This document shows, piece by piece, positions 48,275-56,072 of a DNA stretch of 64,000 nt (its first letter is position 1; each line of letters starts with the position of its first letter). The stretch covers positions 18,862 through 82,861 of the forward strand of contig CACMAZ010000003.1 of assembly GCA_902611815.1 (NCBI GenBank), given 5' to 3'. The notes below the pieces were generated by a model. The model saw only the letters and a list, made by a program, of their open reading frames with translations. It searched no databases and had not been told where the DNA came from. The position numbers and the translations under genes are program-made. The DNA comes from an uncultured Pelagibacteraceae bacterium. GTDB taxonomy: Bacteria; Pseudomonadota; Alphaproteobacteria; Pelagibacterales; Pelagibacteraceae.

Positions 48275-49387
48275 GTGATGAAAAAAAATTTCCGTTTTTT
48301 CGATAATAGACAAAAATATCTACTTTTTGTTACCACTACTAATGAAAAAAATAAAATTGCTGATGCTTTAAGACCGATTGTTCAAAATTTAAAACCTAAA
48401 AATCCTGCATTAAAAATTTTTGATGCTGGTATGGGAGACGGATCTTTACTAATGAATGTAATGAGACAATGTCATCAAAAAATGCCAAACATACCTTTAC
48501 TAGTTTCAACAAAAGAAATTAGCATGGAAGATGTTAGACTTGGTTTAGAAAAACTTCCAGATAGATTTGCTGAACATAAAAATACTGTTTTTGTAATATC
48601 AAATTTAAATTATGTTGAATCTACCTCTTTAAAATCAAGAAATATTAACAAACAAAAAAAAATGAATTGGAAAGTTGTAAAACTTAAAGGAAATTCATCT
48701 TTAGATTTTTCAAATCAATTAAGAAAACTTAATCAAGAATTCTTAGCAAAAAAATGGCAAGTTGAAACAAATCCTAAAACTGGTACATCAACTTACAAAG
48801 AACCATCAGTAATAGTAATTTACAGAAAAGATCAAGAATTTGTTCTTAAAAATGTAATCCCACAAAAAAATAATGGCAAAACTGATTATGATCTAATTAT
48901 TGCATCTCAACCTTATCGATCAAGAGTTTCTGCTGAAAAAAAAGTAAAATATGTGATTGATCCAATGTTAAGATCTTTAGCTAAAAAAGGAAAATTAGTT
49001 GTAGTGCACGCTTGTGGTGGAGATCCAGGCAATAAGATAATTAAAAAGTTGTGGCCGAAAGAAAATCCATTCCCTTACCTATACTCTTCAATTGAAAAAT
49101 ATATAAAATCTAATACAGAAAAACCATTTTTAAAAACTTTGAAATTTCATAAGGTAAAAAAAATTAGTTATGTTTTAAGAGCTCTCCCAAATGAAATAAA
49201 AGGTGGTATTGCTACTTCTTTAATTTTTTCAGCTTGGAATGCAGCAGTATATGTTAATCAAATGACAGATGAACAAATTTTTAAAGTGCAAAGATCTAAA
49301 AATTATCAAAAAATAGTTCAACAAGTGGTTAATAAATATAAAGGCTTATATTTTAAAAATGAATTATTTGTCATAGAAAAAAGGTAA
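48275..49387 (+). CDS. Predicted SAM-dependent methyltransferase-fold protein, unknown substrate
   Basis: LKIFDAGMGDGSLLMNVM (motif I), YDLIIASQPYRSR, LAKKGKLVVVHACGGDPGNKII. Confidence 0.6.
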   Translation: MMKKNFRFFDNRQKYLLFVTTTNEKNKIADALRPIVQNLKPKNPALKIFDAGMGDGSLLMNVMRQCHQKMPNIPLLVSTKEISMEDVRLGLEKLPDRFAEHKNTVFVISNLNYVESTSLKSRNINKQKKMNWKVVKLKGNSSLDFSNQLRKLNQEFLAKKWQVETNPKTGTSTYKEPSVIVIYRKDQEFVLKNVIPQKNNGKTDYDLIIASQPYRSRVSAEKKVKYVIDPMLRSLAKKGKLVVVHACGGDPGNKIIKKLWPKENPFPYLYSSIEKYIKSNTEKPFLKTLKFHKVKKISYVLRALPNEIKGGIATSLIFSAWNAAVYVNQMTDEQIFKVQRSKNYQKIVQQVVNKYKGLYFKNELFVIEKR

Positions 49388-49399
49388 TCAATTAACTTT

Positions 49400-49855
49400 T
49401 TAAAGTTTTAGAGACATGTAACATGAGTTTGGGTCGTCAACGTAATGGCTAAAAGGTTGACATTCTGTGAAACCTAAGTTTTTAAATAATTTACGAGCTG
49501 GTAGAAAAAATTCACCTGACCCCGTTTCAACACTAATTTTTTGAATATTTAATTTTCGAGATTTATCAATTAGAACTTTAATAATTTTATTTCCATAACC
49601 CTTTTTTCTAAAAGAATCTGAAACACGAATTGATTTGAATTCACCATGCTTAGGATCTAAAAATTTTAAAGCTCCACACCCGATTAACTCATCGTTTTCA
49701 TATATACTCCAAAACTTAATACTTTTGTTTTGCAAACCCTGAATGTCTAGCACGTGGGTACTTCCTTCAGGTGAAACTGATCTTAATTCGATAAAATGTT
49801 TTTTTAAAAGTTCATTAACTTCAGGATTATCAAAATTACCTTCAATAGTTTTCAT
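49400..49855 (-). CDS. GNAT-family N-acetyltransferase
   Basis: LIGCGALKFLDPKHGEFKSIRVSDSFRKKGYGNKIIKVLID. Confidence 0.9.
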   Translation of the reverse strand: MKTIEGNFDNPEVNELLKKHFIELRSVSPEGSTHVLDIQGLQNKSIKFWSIYENDELIGCGALKFLDPKHGEFKSIRVSDSFRKKGYGNKIIKVLIDKSRKLNIQKISVETGSGEFFLPARKLFKNLGFTECQPFSHYVDDPNSCYMSLKL

Positions 49856-49900
49856 ATCAATTGAATATCTATATTGAAAATTTAATTTATCAAATAAAAA

Positions 49901-50941
49901 CTAATCAAATATTTCTTGCAGAGGTCTTATTTCTCCAATTTTAAAAATAATGGCATCTTTTTTTTGAAAACCATAATTTTCTGCATTATTTTTAAAACGA
50001 ACAGGAGGTTCCATAATAGGTTCTAAAGAAAGCACAAAAGTACCCCAATGAGTTCCTATTACTTTTTTGCTTTTAAGATCTTTTGCAACCTGTAAAGCCT
50101 CTTCTGGATTTGTGTGGTAAATAGATTTTTCAAACATCGGTCTAAAGTCGTATGCACCTATATTAATCATCGTAAGATCGACTGGACCAAATTTTTCACC
50201 AAGTTTTTTATATATTTGTCCATACCCCGTATCACATGCGAACAGTATTTTTTTATTTTTATATTCTATTAAAAAATTTCCCCAAAGTGTTTTATTAGTA
50301 TCTGTCAAACTTCTTTTTGACCAATGAACAGCTGGTAACAATGTTATTTTTAAATCATTTACTTGAATTGTTTGAAACCAATCGAGCTCATTAACTTTTT
50401 TATAATTGTATTTGGTAAAATACTTACCCAACTTAAGAGGCACAATAACATTTGCATCTTTATAAGGAAACTTTCTGATTGTTGCTGTATCTTGATGGTC
50501 ATAGTGGTTATGCGTAAGTAAAAATAAATCCACTTTAGGAATTTCTTTTAAACTTAAAGCTGGATCAACATATCTTTTTGGGCCAAATATTAATGGTCCC
50601 GCATTGTTAGAAAAAACTGGATCAGTAATAATAGTTGTATTTCCAAGTTTTATTAAAAAAGTAGCATGACCAATCCACCCAATGTAATCTTCGTCTTTAT
50701 ATAGTTCTAAATTTTTTAAAACTTCATTTTTATTTAAAACATGGCTTTTTGGTACGGTCATGTCTAATTTTTTTTTCTCTTTATTAAACGTACTCCAAGA
50801 CCATTTTACTTTTCCCGAACGCTCTGGTGAGCCTTCAGGATTTTTAAATGTACCGTCAGACTGATGATGTGAAGGTTTATTTTCCATTGCAATAGTGTTT
50901 GTAATAATAATTAAAAATAAAATGAATAAAAATTTTTTCAT
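49901..50941 (-). CDS. Exported metallo-beta-lactamase-fold hydrolase (NAPE-PLD/UlaG-like)
   Basis: Signal peptide; WIGHATFLIKLGNTTIITDPVFS, LLTHNHYDHQD, LFACDTGYG, GTHWGTF. Confidence 0.88.
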   Translation of the reverse strand: MKKFLFILFLIIITNTIAMENKPSHHQSDGTFKNPEGSPERSGKVKWSWSTFNKEKKKLDMTVPKSHVLNKNEVLKNLELYKDEDYIGWIGHATFLIKLGNTTIITDPVFSNNAGPLIFGPKRYVDPALSLKEIPKVDLFLLTHNHYDHQDTATIRKFPYKDANVIVPLKLGKYFTKYNYKKVNELDWFQTIQVNDLKITLLPAVHWSKRSLTDTNKTLWGNFLIEYKNKKILFACDTGYGQIYKKLGEKFGPVDLTMINIGAYDFRPMFEKSIYHTNPEEALQVAKDLKSKKVIGTHWGTFVLSLEPIMEPPVRFKNNAENYGFQKKDAIIFKIGEIRPLQEIFD

Positions 50942-51987
50942 TTATTTTCAATTATAGTTAAGTGCCCCATTTTCCTTTTAGGTTTAATTTGTTTTTTTAA
51001 ATAGTCAAAAAAAAATTCTTTTTCAGTATATTTTTTGTTTCTGTAATTATTTATTTCATCACCAATAATATTTATCATTTTTGCATTACATATTTTTTCT
51101 AGTTTAATTTTTTCTAATCCACAAACAGCCCTGATATGATTTTCAAATTGACTAATATTATAGGCATTTATAGTTAAATGACCTGAATTGTGAACCCTTG
51201 GTGCAATTTCATTTACATATAAATTTTGATCTTTATCTATAAAAAATTCAACACATAAAGTTCCAACATACTGAAGTTCTTCAGAAATAAGTTTAGCCCA
51301 TTCTTGAGATTTTTTAAAATGAGACAAATTAATTTGGGCTGGAATAGTTGAATATTTTAAAATTTGTTCTTCGTGTAAATTTTCTATTGGTTCATATATT
51401 TCGTAATTATCTTTTGAAAATCTTGTAATTACTACAGAAATTTCTTTTTCTAGATTTACTAATTTTTCTAGCACAAATTCTCTATCAAAGGTAATTTTAT
51501 GATTATCCAAATCTTCTAAATTATTTAATTTATATTGGCCCTTACCATCGTACCCAAGTGTAGAAGTTTTTAGTATTCCAGGTAATAAATTTTTATTTTT
51601 TTTTATATCACTTTCATTAATAATTTTTTCAAATTCTGTAGTTTTTATATTTTTTTTTATTAGAAAATTTTTTTCTGAGTATCTGTGTTGAACAATTTTG
51701 TTAACTTCTGGTTTAGGATCTACTTTTTTAATTTTGTTTAATTTTGACAACACATCATATGGAATATTTTCAAATTCATAGGTTATTTTATCTACCATTG
51801 AGGTAAACTTTGCTAAATTTTCCTCATTCTCATATTTAGAATAAATAAAATGATCTGCAAAATGTTTTGCTGGCGAGTCTTCATCGTCACTAATTACAAC
51901 TGTATTTATGTTTATATTTTTTGCTGCCGTGCAAAGTAAAGATCCTAGTTGGCCCCCACCAATAATACCTAAAGAAATTTTACTCAT
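50938..51987 (-). CDS. purK: 5-(carboxyamino)imidazole ribonucleotide synthase
   Basis: LGIIGGGQLGSLLCTAAKNI, ATP-grasp VNEIAPRVHNSGHLTINAY. Confidence 0.95.
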   Translation of the reverse strand: MSKISLGIIGGGQLGSLLCTAAKNININTVVISDDEDSPAKHFADHFIYSKYENEENLAKFTSMVDKITYEFENIPYDVLSKLNKIKKVDPKPEVNKIVQHRYSEKNFLIKKNIKTTEFEKIINESDIKKNKNLLPGILKTSTLGYDGKGQYKLNNLEDLDNHKITFDREFVLEKLVNLEKEISVVITRFSKDNYEIYEPIENLHEEQILKYSTIPAQINLSHFKKSQEWAKLISEELQYVGTLCVEFFIDKDQNLYVNEIAPRVHNSGHLTINAYNISQFENHIRAVCGLEKIKLEKICNAKMINIIGDEINNYRNKKYTEKEFFFDYLKKQIKPKRKMGHLTIIENK

Positions 51988-51988
51988 T

Positions 51989-52480
51989 CTATTTAGGTTT
52001 TTTTTTTACAGATTTTGATTGTTTCAATCTAAACTTTAATAATGAATTTTTAACTTTTTTATTTTGAAGTCCAACAATTGATGCAGCATAAAGTCCAGCA
52101 TTTATCGCACCGTCCTTACCGATTGCAACTGTACCAACTGGGATACCTTTTGGCATCTGTACTATTGATAAAAGACTATCCATACCTTTTAATTTTTTAG
52201 ACTCGATTGGAACTCCAATAACTGGAATGCTAGTCAATGATGCAACCATACCAGGAAGATGCGCAGAACCACCAGCTCCCGCAATTATCACAGAGTAATT
52301 ATTTCTTTCAGCATTTTTAGCAAATTCAAACATTCTTTTTGGAGTTCTGTGTGCTGAAACTATTTTCACATCAGATTTTATGTTAAAGCTTTGAAGAACT
52401 TTTTTGGAATATTTCATAGTAGAGTAATCCGATTGACTACCCATTATAATTGCTACTTTGTTAATCTTTTTATTCTTCAT
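51989..52480 (-). CDS. purE: 5-(carboxyamino)imidazole ribonucleotide mutase
   Basis: IIMGSQSDYSTM, SAHRTPKRMFEFAKNAERN, IAGAGGSAHLPGMVASLTSIPVIGVPI. Confidence 0.96.
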   Translation of the reverse strand: MKNKKINKVAIIMGSQSDYSTMKYSKKVLQSFNIKSDVKIVSAHRTPKRMFEFAKNAERNNYSVIIAGAGGSAHLPGMVASLTSIPVIGVPIESKKLKGMDSLLSIVQMPKGIPVGTVAIGKDGAINAGLYAASIVGLQNKKVKNSLLKFRLKQSKSVKKKPK

Positions 52481-52558
52481 TTAATATTTAATATCAAATA
52501 ATTATTTACTAATATATAGTTAATATTACTGAATTCAAATTCCAGAATTTAAAAATTT

Positions 52559-52717
52559 ATGACAAAAAAAAATGCTGAAAATGTTACAGAATTAATATTA
52601 GATGATTTATGTGAGGAATGTCAAAAAAGTGACGAAAGTGTTACCCACAATTTAATACTTACCGGGTTTAAGATTTGTAAATCTTGCAGAGTTTCTAAAA
52701 CAATATTTCCAATTTAA
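52559..52717 (+). CDS. 52-aa protein with two CxxC pairs (zinc-ribbon-like); not in the ORF track
   Basis: Read directly: MTKKNAENVTELILDDLCEECQKSDESVTHNLILTGFKICKSCRVSKTIFPI*; fills the gap between purE and the next gene; convergent 4-nt overlap with 52714..53259. Confidence 0.6.
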   Translation: MTKKNAENVTELILDDLCEECQKSDESVTHNLILTGFKICKSCRVSKTIFPI

Positions 52718-53259
52718 GTTACATTACTTATTGGCAAGGTATCCATTCTACTCATAACAAAAGACACTGATAATATAGCTAGTATTAAAAACGATAAAAA
52801 TATAATTCCAAAAGATTTAAAATTAGATTTTAATTGTAATACTTCCCTTGTTGAAATTATAAGAGATGCAAAAATCCATAGTTGAGTGAGAAATATAATT
52901 GGCATTACCATCGTGGGAGTAATAGCAAAAAATCTTAGTAAGCCGGGCGCATGAGCGAAACCTACCGCTATTAGTATTTTTTTAAATGGTACCTTAGTAT
53001 CTTTGTCTGGAAAAAGTTTTACTCCAATTACAAATATAAATATTGCCCAAACGAACCAAGTAAAAATAGCAGTAATCGCAGATAAACCGATCGATGTTTT
53101 ATAAAATGTATTTGCCGCAATAGCCCCAGCTACTCCATCTAAAACCATTACAAGTGCTGCAAAATATATTGCCGCCTCACCAAAACTCTTACTTTCTCTA
53201 TAAAGATTTTTATCAAGCTTGATAGATCTAAATACGATACTTAAAAATTGTGCAAACAT
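52714..53259 (-). CDS. Yip1-like multi-pass membrane protein
   Basis: Five hydrophobic segments; KDTKVPFKKILIAVGFAHAPGLLRFF. Confidence 0.65.
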   Translation of the reverse strand: MFAQFLSIVFRSIKLDKNLYRESKSFGEAAIYFAALVMVLDGVAGAIAANTFYKTSIGLSAITAIFTWFVWAIFIFVIGVKLFPDKDTKVPFKKILIAVGFAHAPGLLRFFAITPTMVMPIIFLTQLWIFASLIISTREVLQLKSNFKSFGIIFLSFLILAILSVSFVMSRMDTLPISNVT

Positions 53260-53360
53260 TACTTTTTATTTTTTTTTTCAATTAAGGAAACTATTAAAGG
53301 AAATATTAACAAAATAATAGCAATAATGATACTTGCGATTATTATGACAATTTTTGTCAT
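53259..53360 (-). CDS. 33-aa single-pass membrane microprotein; not in the ORF track
   Basis: Reverse strand reads MTKIVIIIASIIIAIILLIFPLIVSLIEKKNKK*; stop overlaps the next start as TAATG. Confidence 0.5.
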   Translation of the reverse strand: MTKIVIIIASIIIAIILLIFPLIVSLIEKKNKK

Positions 53361-53386
53361 ATAAAAAACAGATAAATTATAAAAAT

Positions 53387-54799
53387 CTACTTCGCAACTT
53401 CCCTAGTATTTGGATTATAAGACTCTGTAAAAGGAATATCCACAACAACTGCATCAACAGGATTACTTCCTTTTTCACAATATTTTTTAGGTAAGTGAAC
53501 TTTAAATTTATCACCCACATTACCTTTGGGAAATCCATTTTTGTTAACTGTTCCATCAAATGGAACATAACCCATTGCGATATTTGTACCTTTTTCTGGA
53601 TGATACCAAGGTGATGTAACAAAACCGATCGGATTTTTTCCATCTTTTGATATTAACCAAAAATCTGGAGCATACTCTTCAATTGGTTTTCCACCTAGTT
53701 CCATACCAACTAATTGAAGTTTGTATGGTTTTTGTCCATTTAATAATTCTTTTTTCATATTTTCTAGCGCTTCTTTACCAATGTAATCTCCTTTTTTAGC
53801 CCATTCACCTTTTCCAGATAATGAAACTTGATAGCCTAAATTACATTGAAATGGATTATGTTCATTATCCATATCTTGACCCCAAGATAAAATTCCAGCT
53901 TGAATTCTTCTGTGATGCGCAGGAGCGATAACCATTAATTTATGTTTTTTACCTGCTTTTAAAACTGCATTCCACATATCTTCTGCGTAAAGTGTCGCGT
54001 TTCTTAAATATATTTCATAACCCGCTTCACCAGAAAAACCAGATTGAGAAATTACACAACTTCTTCCACCAACTTTCGCTTCAGCTAATCCATAATAAGG
54101 CATATTATCTAAATCAACTTGCTTACCAATTAAGTCGTTCATTAAAGCTTTTGATTTTGGACCTTGAATTTGCACAGGACATGCATCTATTTCATCTATC
54201 TCAACATTAAATCTTTTATCTGCATTTACTCCTTGAAGATATAAGCCTATATCACTGTCTGATAAACTAAACCAAAACTCATCTTGAGCAATTCTTAATA
54301 AAATTGGATCATTAAGCACTCCGCCTTTATAATTACAAAGAATTACATATCTAGCTCTCATCGGTGAAATTCTAGTTGCATCTCTTGTAATTACATAATC
54401 AGTAAATTTTTCTGCATCAGGACCTTTAACTCTAATTTGTCTCTCAACTGCAACATTCCACATTGTAACGTGATTTTTAATTGCTTTATACTCAACCATC
54501 GCTCCACCTTTTTCAGGTCTTACATATCCACGTGGGTGATAAATTCTGTTATAAACTGTTGCTCTCCAACATCCTGCTTTCATTGACAAGTGCCAGTATG
54601 GAGATTTTCTAACTCTTGTTGACATTAACAAATCTACTTTTGTTGGACCGCTTTGTCTTAAGTTATATGGAACGTGTCTGTCTGATTGATCAACTTTTGT
54701 CGTATGTGATACTTTAGAGTAATCTACTTTTTCAATAATTCTGCTTGGTGATAATTTTCCGTTGGACTTTTTTTTTGTTTTTTTTCTTTTTTTAGGCAT
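53387..54799 (-). CDS. GcvT-family aminomethyltransferase / DmdA-like methyltransferase
   Basis: WNVAVERQIRVKGPDAEKFTDYVITRD, VQIQGPKSKALM, SQSGFSGEAGYEIYLRN, GILSWGQDMDNEHNPFQC. Confidence 0.8.
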   Translation of the reverse strand: MPKKRKKTKKKSNGKLSPSRIIEKVDYSKVSHTTKVDQSDRHVPYNLRQSGPTKVDLLMSTRVRKSPYWHLSMKAGCWRATVYNRIYHPRGYVRPEKGGAMVEYKAIKNHVTMWNVAVERQIRVKGPDAEKFTDYVITRDATRISPMRARYVILCNYKGGVLNDPILLRIAQDEFWFSLSDSDIGLYLQGVNADKRFNVEIDEIDACPVQIQGPKSKALMNDLIGKQVDLDNMPYYGLAEAKVGGRSCVISQSGFSGEAGYEIYLRNATLYAEDMWNAVLKAGKKHKLMVIAPAHHRRIQAGILSWGQDMDNEHNPFQCNLGYQVSLSGKGEWAKKGDYIGKEALENMKKELLNGQKPYKLQLVGMELGGKPIEEYAPDFWLISKDGKNPIGFVTSPWYHPEKGTNIAMGYVPFDGTVNKNGFPKGNVGDKFKVHLPKKYCEKGSNPVDAVVVDIPFTESYNPNTREVAK

Positions 54800-55520
54800 A
54801 GTTATTTTCCTTTAGCCAGTTGTTGGTTTCCTTAAGCCCACCAAATGTGTAGATGTGAAAATATTTAGTATGCTCTTTTATTTTATCTACAAGTTCATTT
54901 GGGTCTTTTGGTTTTAATAAATCAATTGCCCTACTAAAATTGGATTTAATAAAATTTATAGAATTTTTTGCTCCTACAATATTTGCAAACTTAATTAAGC
55001 TTGATATTTTCATAGGTCCAGTAATTCCAACATGAACTGGGACAGACTGTTTAGAAATAAAATCAATAATTGGTTCTGACTGCATTAACCATTGAGTTAC
55101 AATGTAATCAGCGTAAGGCTTTTTATCAATCATTGCTTTTTCTAACACTTCGTCGGATATATCAGGACTCCCCTCTGGATGTCCAGCAATTCCTATCTTC
55201 ATTTTCTCAAAATAACCAGTCTCTAAAAGCTGGAAAGAACTATCGAATTTTCCCATGGGTTCTCTGCCGCCACCAATTACAAGGGCTTGCTTTACCCCGC
55301 CGTCTTTACACATTGTTACATATTCTTTTAGTTGTGCTTCATTAGCCATTGATCTTGCAGGAAAATGAGGGACAGGGTTGAAACCCTTTTTCACTAAGTT
55401 GACTGCTTGTTGAGCTGTCTCTTTAAAATCGCCACCAGGTAGCATTGTAATGTAGACGTCTTTTAAAGCTGGCAAGGTATCTAGATTTGTTTTTGGTCCA
55501 ATTTCTATAGAAAAATTCAT
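54792..55520 (-). CDS. Methylenetetrahydrofolate reductase-like protein (short)
   Basis: YITMLPGGDFKETAQQAVNLVKKGFNPVPHFPARSM, ALVIGGGREPMG, GIAGHPEGSPDI, ADYIVTQWLM. Confidence 0.8.
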   Translation of the reverse strand: MNFSIEIGPKTNLDTLPALKDVYITMLPGGDFKETAQQAVNLVKKGFNPVPHFPARSMANEAQLKEYVTMCKDGGVKQALVIGGGREPMGKFDSSFQLLETGYFEKMKIGIAGHPEGSPDISDEVLEKAMIDKKPYADYIVTQWLMQSEPIIDFISKQSVPVHVGITGPMKISSLIKFANIVGAKNSINFIKSNFSRAIDLLKPKDPNELVDKIKEHTKYFHIYTFGGLKETNNWLKENNYA

Positions 55521-55649
55521 TCGAGGATCATTATTTATTTTGAATTATCTGTCTATATAAATATTGACGTCATAAAGTCAGATATGGAGGCTCAAATTTA
55601 CATCTATAAATGTTAAAATTTATCTATTATATAAGTTTAAAATTTGCTT

Positions 55650-56060
55650 ATGAAAATAATACTAATAATGGGTCTTCCTGGAGCTGGGAAAACAACCTTG
55701 GCCGATGAATTAGCCCCCATGTTACAAGCCAAAAGACTAAATGCTGATGAAGTTAGGAAGGCTGCTAATGACTGGGACTTTTCACCAGAGGGAAGAACTA
55801 GACAAGCAAAAAGAATGGCAGACTTTGCTTTAAAATTAAAAGAAGAAGGTAATTATGTTATTGCAGACTTTATTTGTCCAACACCGAAAGCAAGAAGTTT
55901 GTTCCCTGCAGATTATACAGTTTGGGTTGATACTATTCAAAAAGGTAGATTTGAAGACACTAATCAGATGTTCGTAAAACCTGAAAAATTTGACTTTCAT
56001 GTAACCACTCAGGATGCTAAAAATTGGGCACCAAAAATACTTAAAGATTTAAAAAAATAA
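55650..56060 (+). CDS. P-loop kinase resembling adenylylsulfate kinase
   Basis: IILIMGLPGAGKTTLADELAP Walker A; RLNADEVRKAANDWDFSPEGRTRQAKRMADFA; ATG at 55650 preferred. Confidence 0.75.
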   Translation: MKIILIMGLPGAGKTTLADELAPMLQAKRLNADEVRKAANDWDFSPEGRTRQAKRMADFALKLKEEGNYVIADFICPTPKARSLFPADYTVWVDTIQKGRFEDTNQMFVKPEKFDFHVTTQDAKNWAPKILKDLKK

Positions 56061-56072
56061 GTTTGTGATTAT

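Noticed and set aside
53377-53643. 88-aa minus ORF in the 3' part of the DmdA-like gene
   Set aside because: Out-of-frame overlap with the supported CDS.
53387-55649. Glycine riboswitch upstream of the GcvT/MetF-like operon
   Set aside because: Considered because GcvT genes often carry one. The 55521-55649 gap shows no recognisable tandem aptamer.
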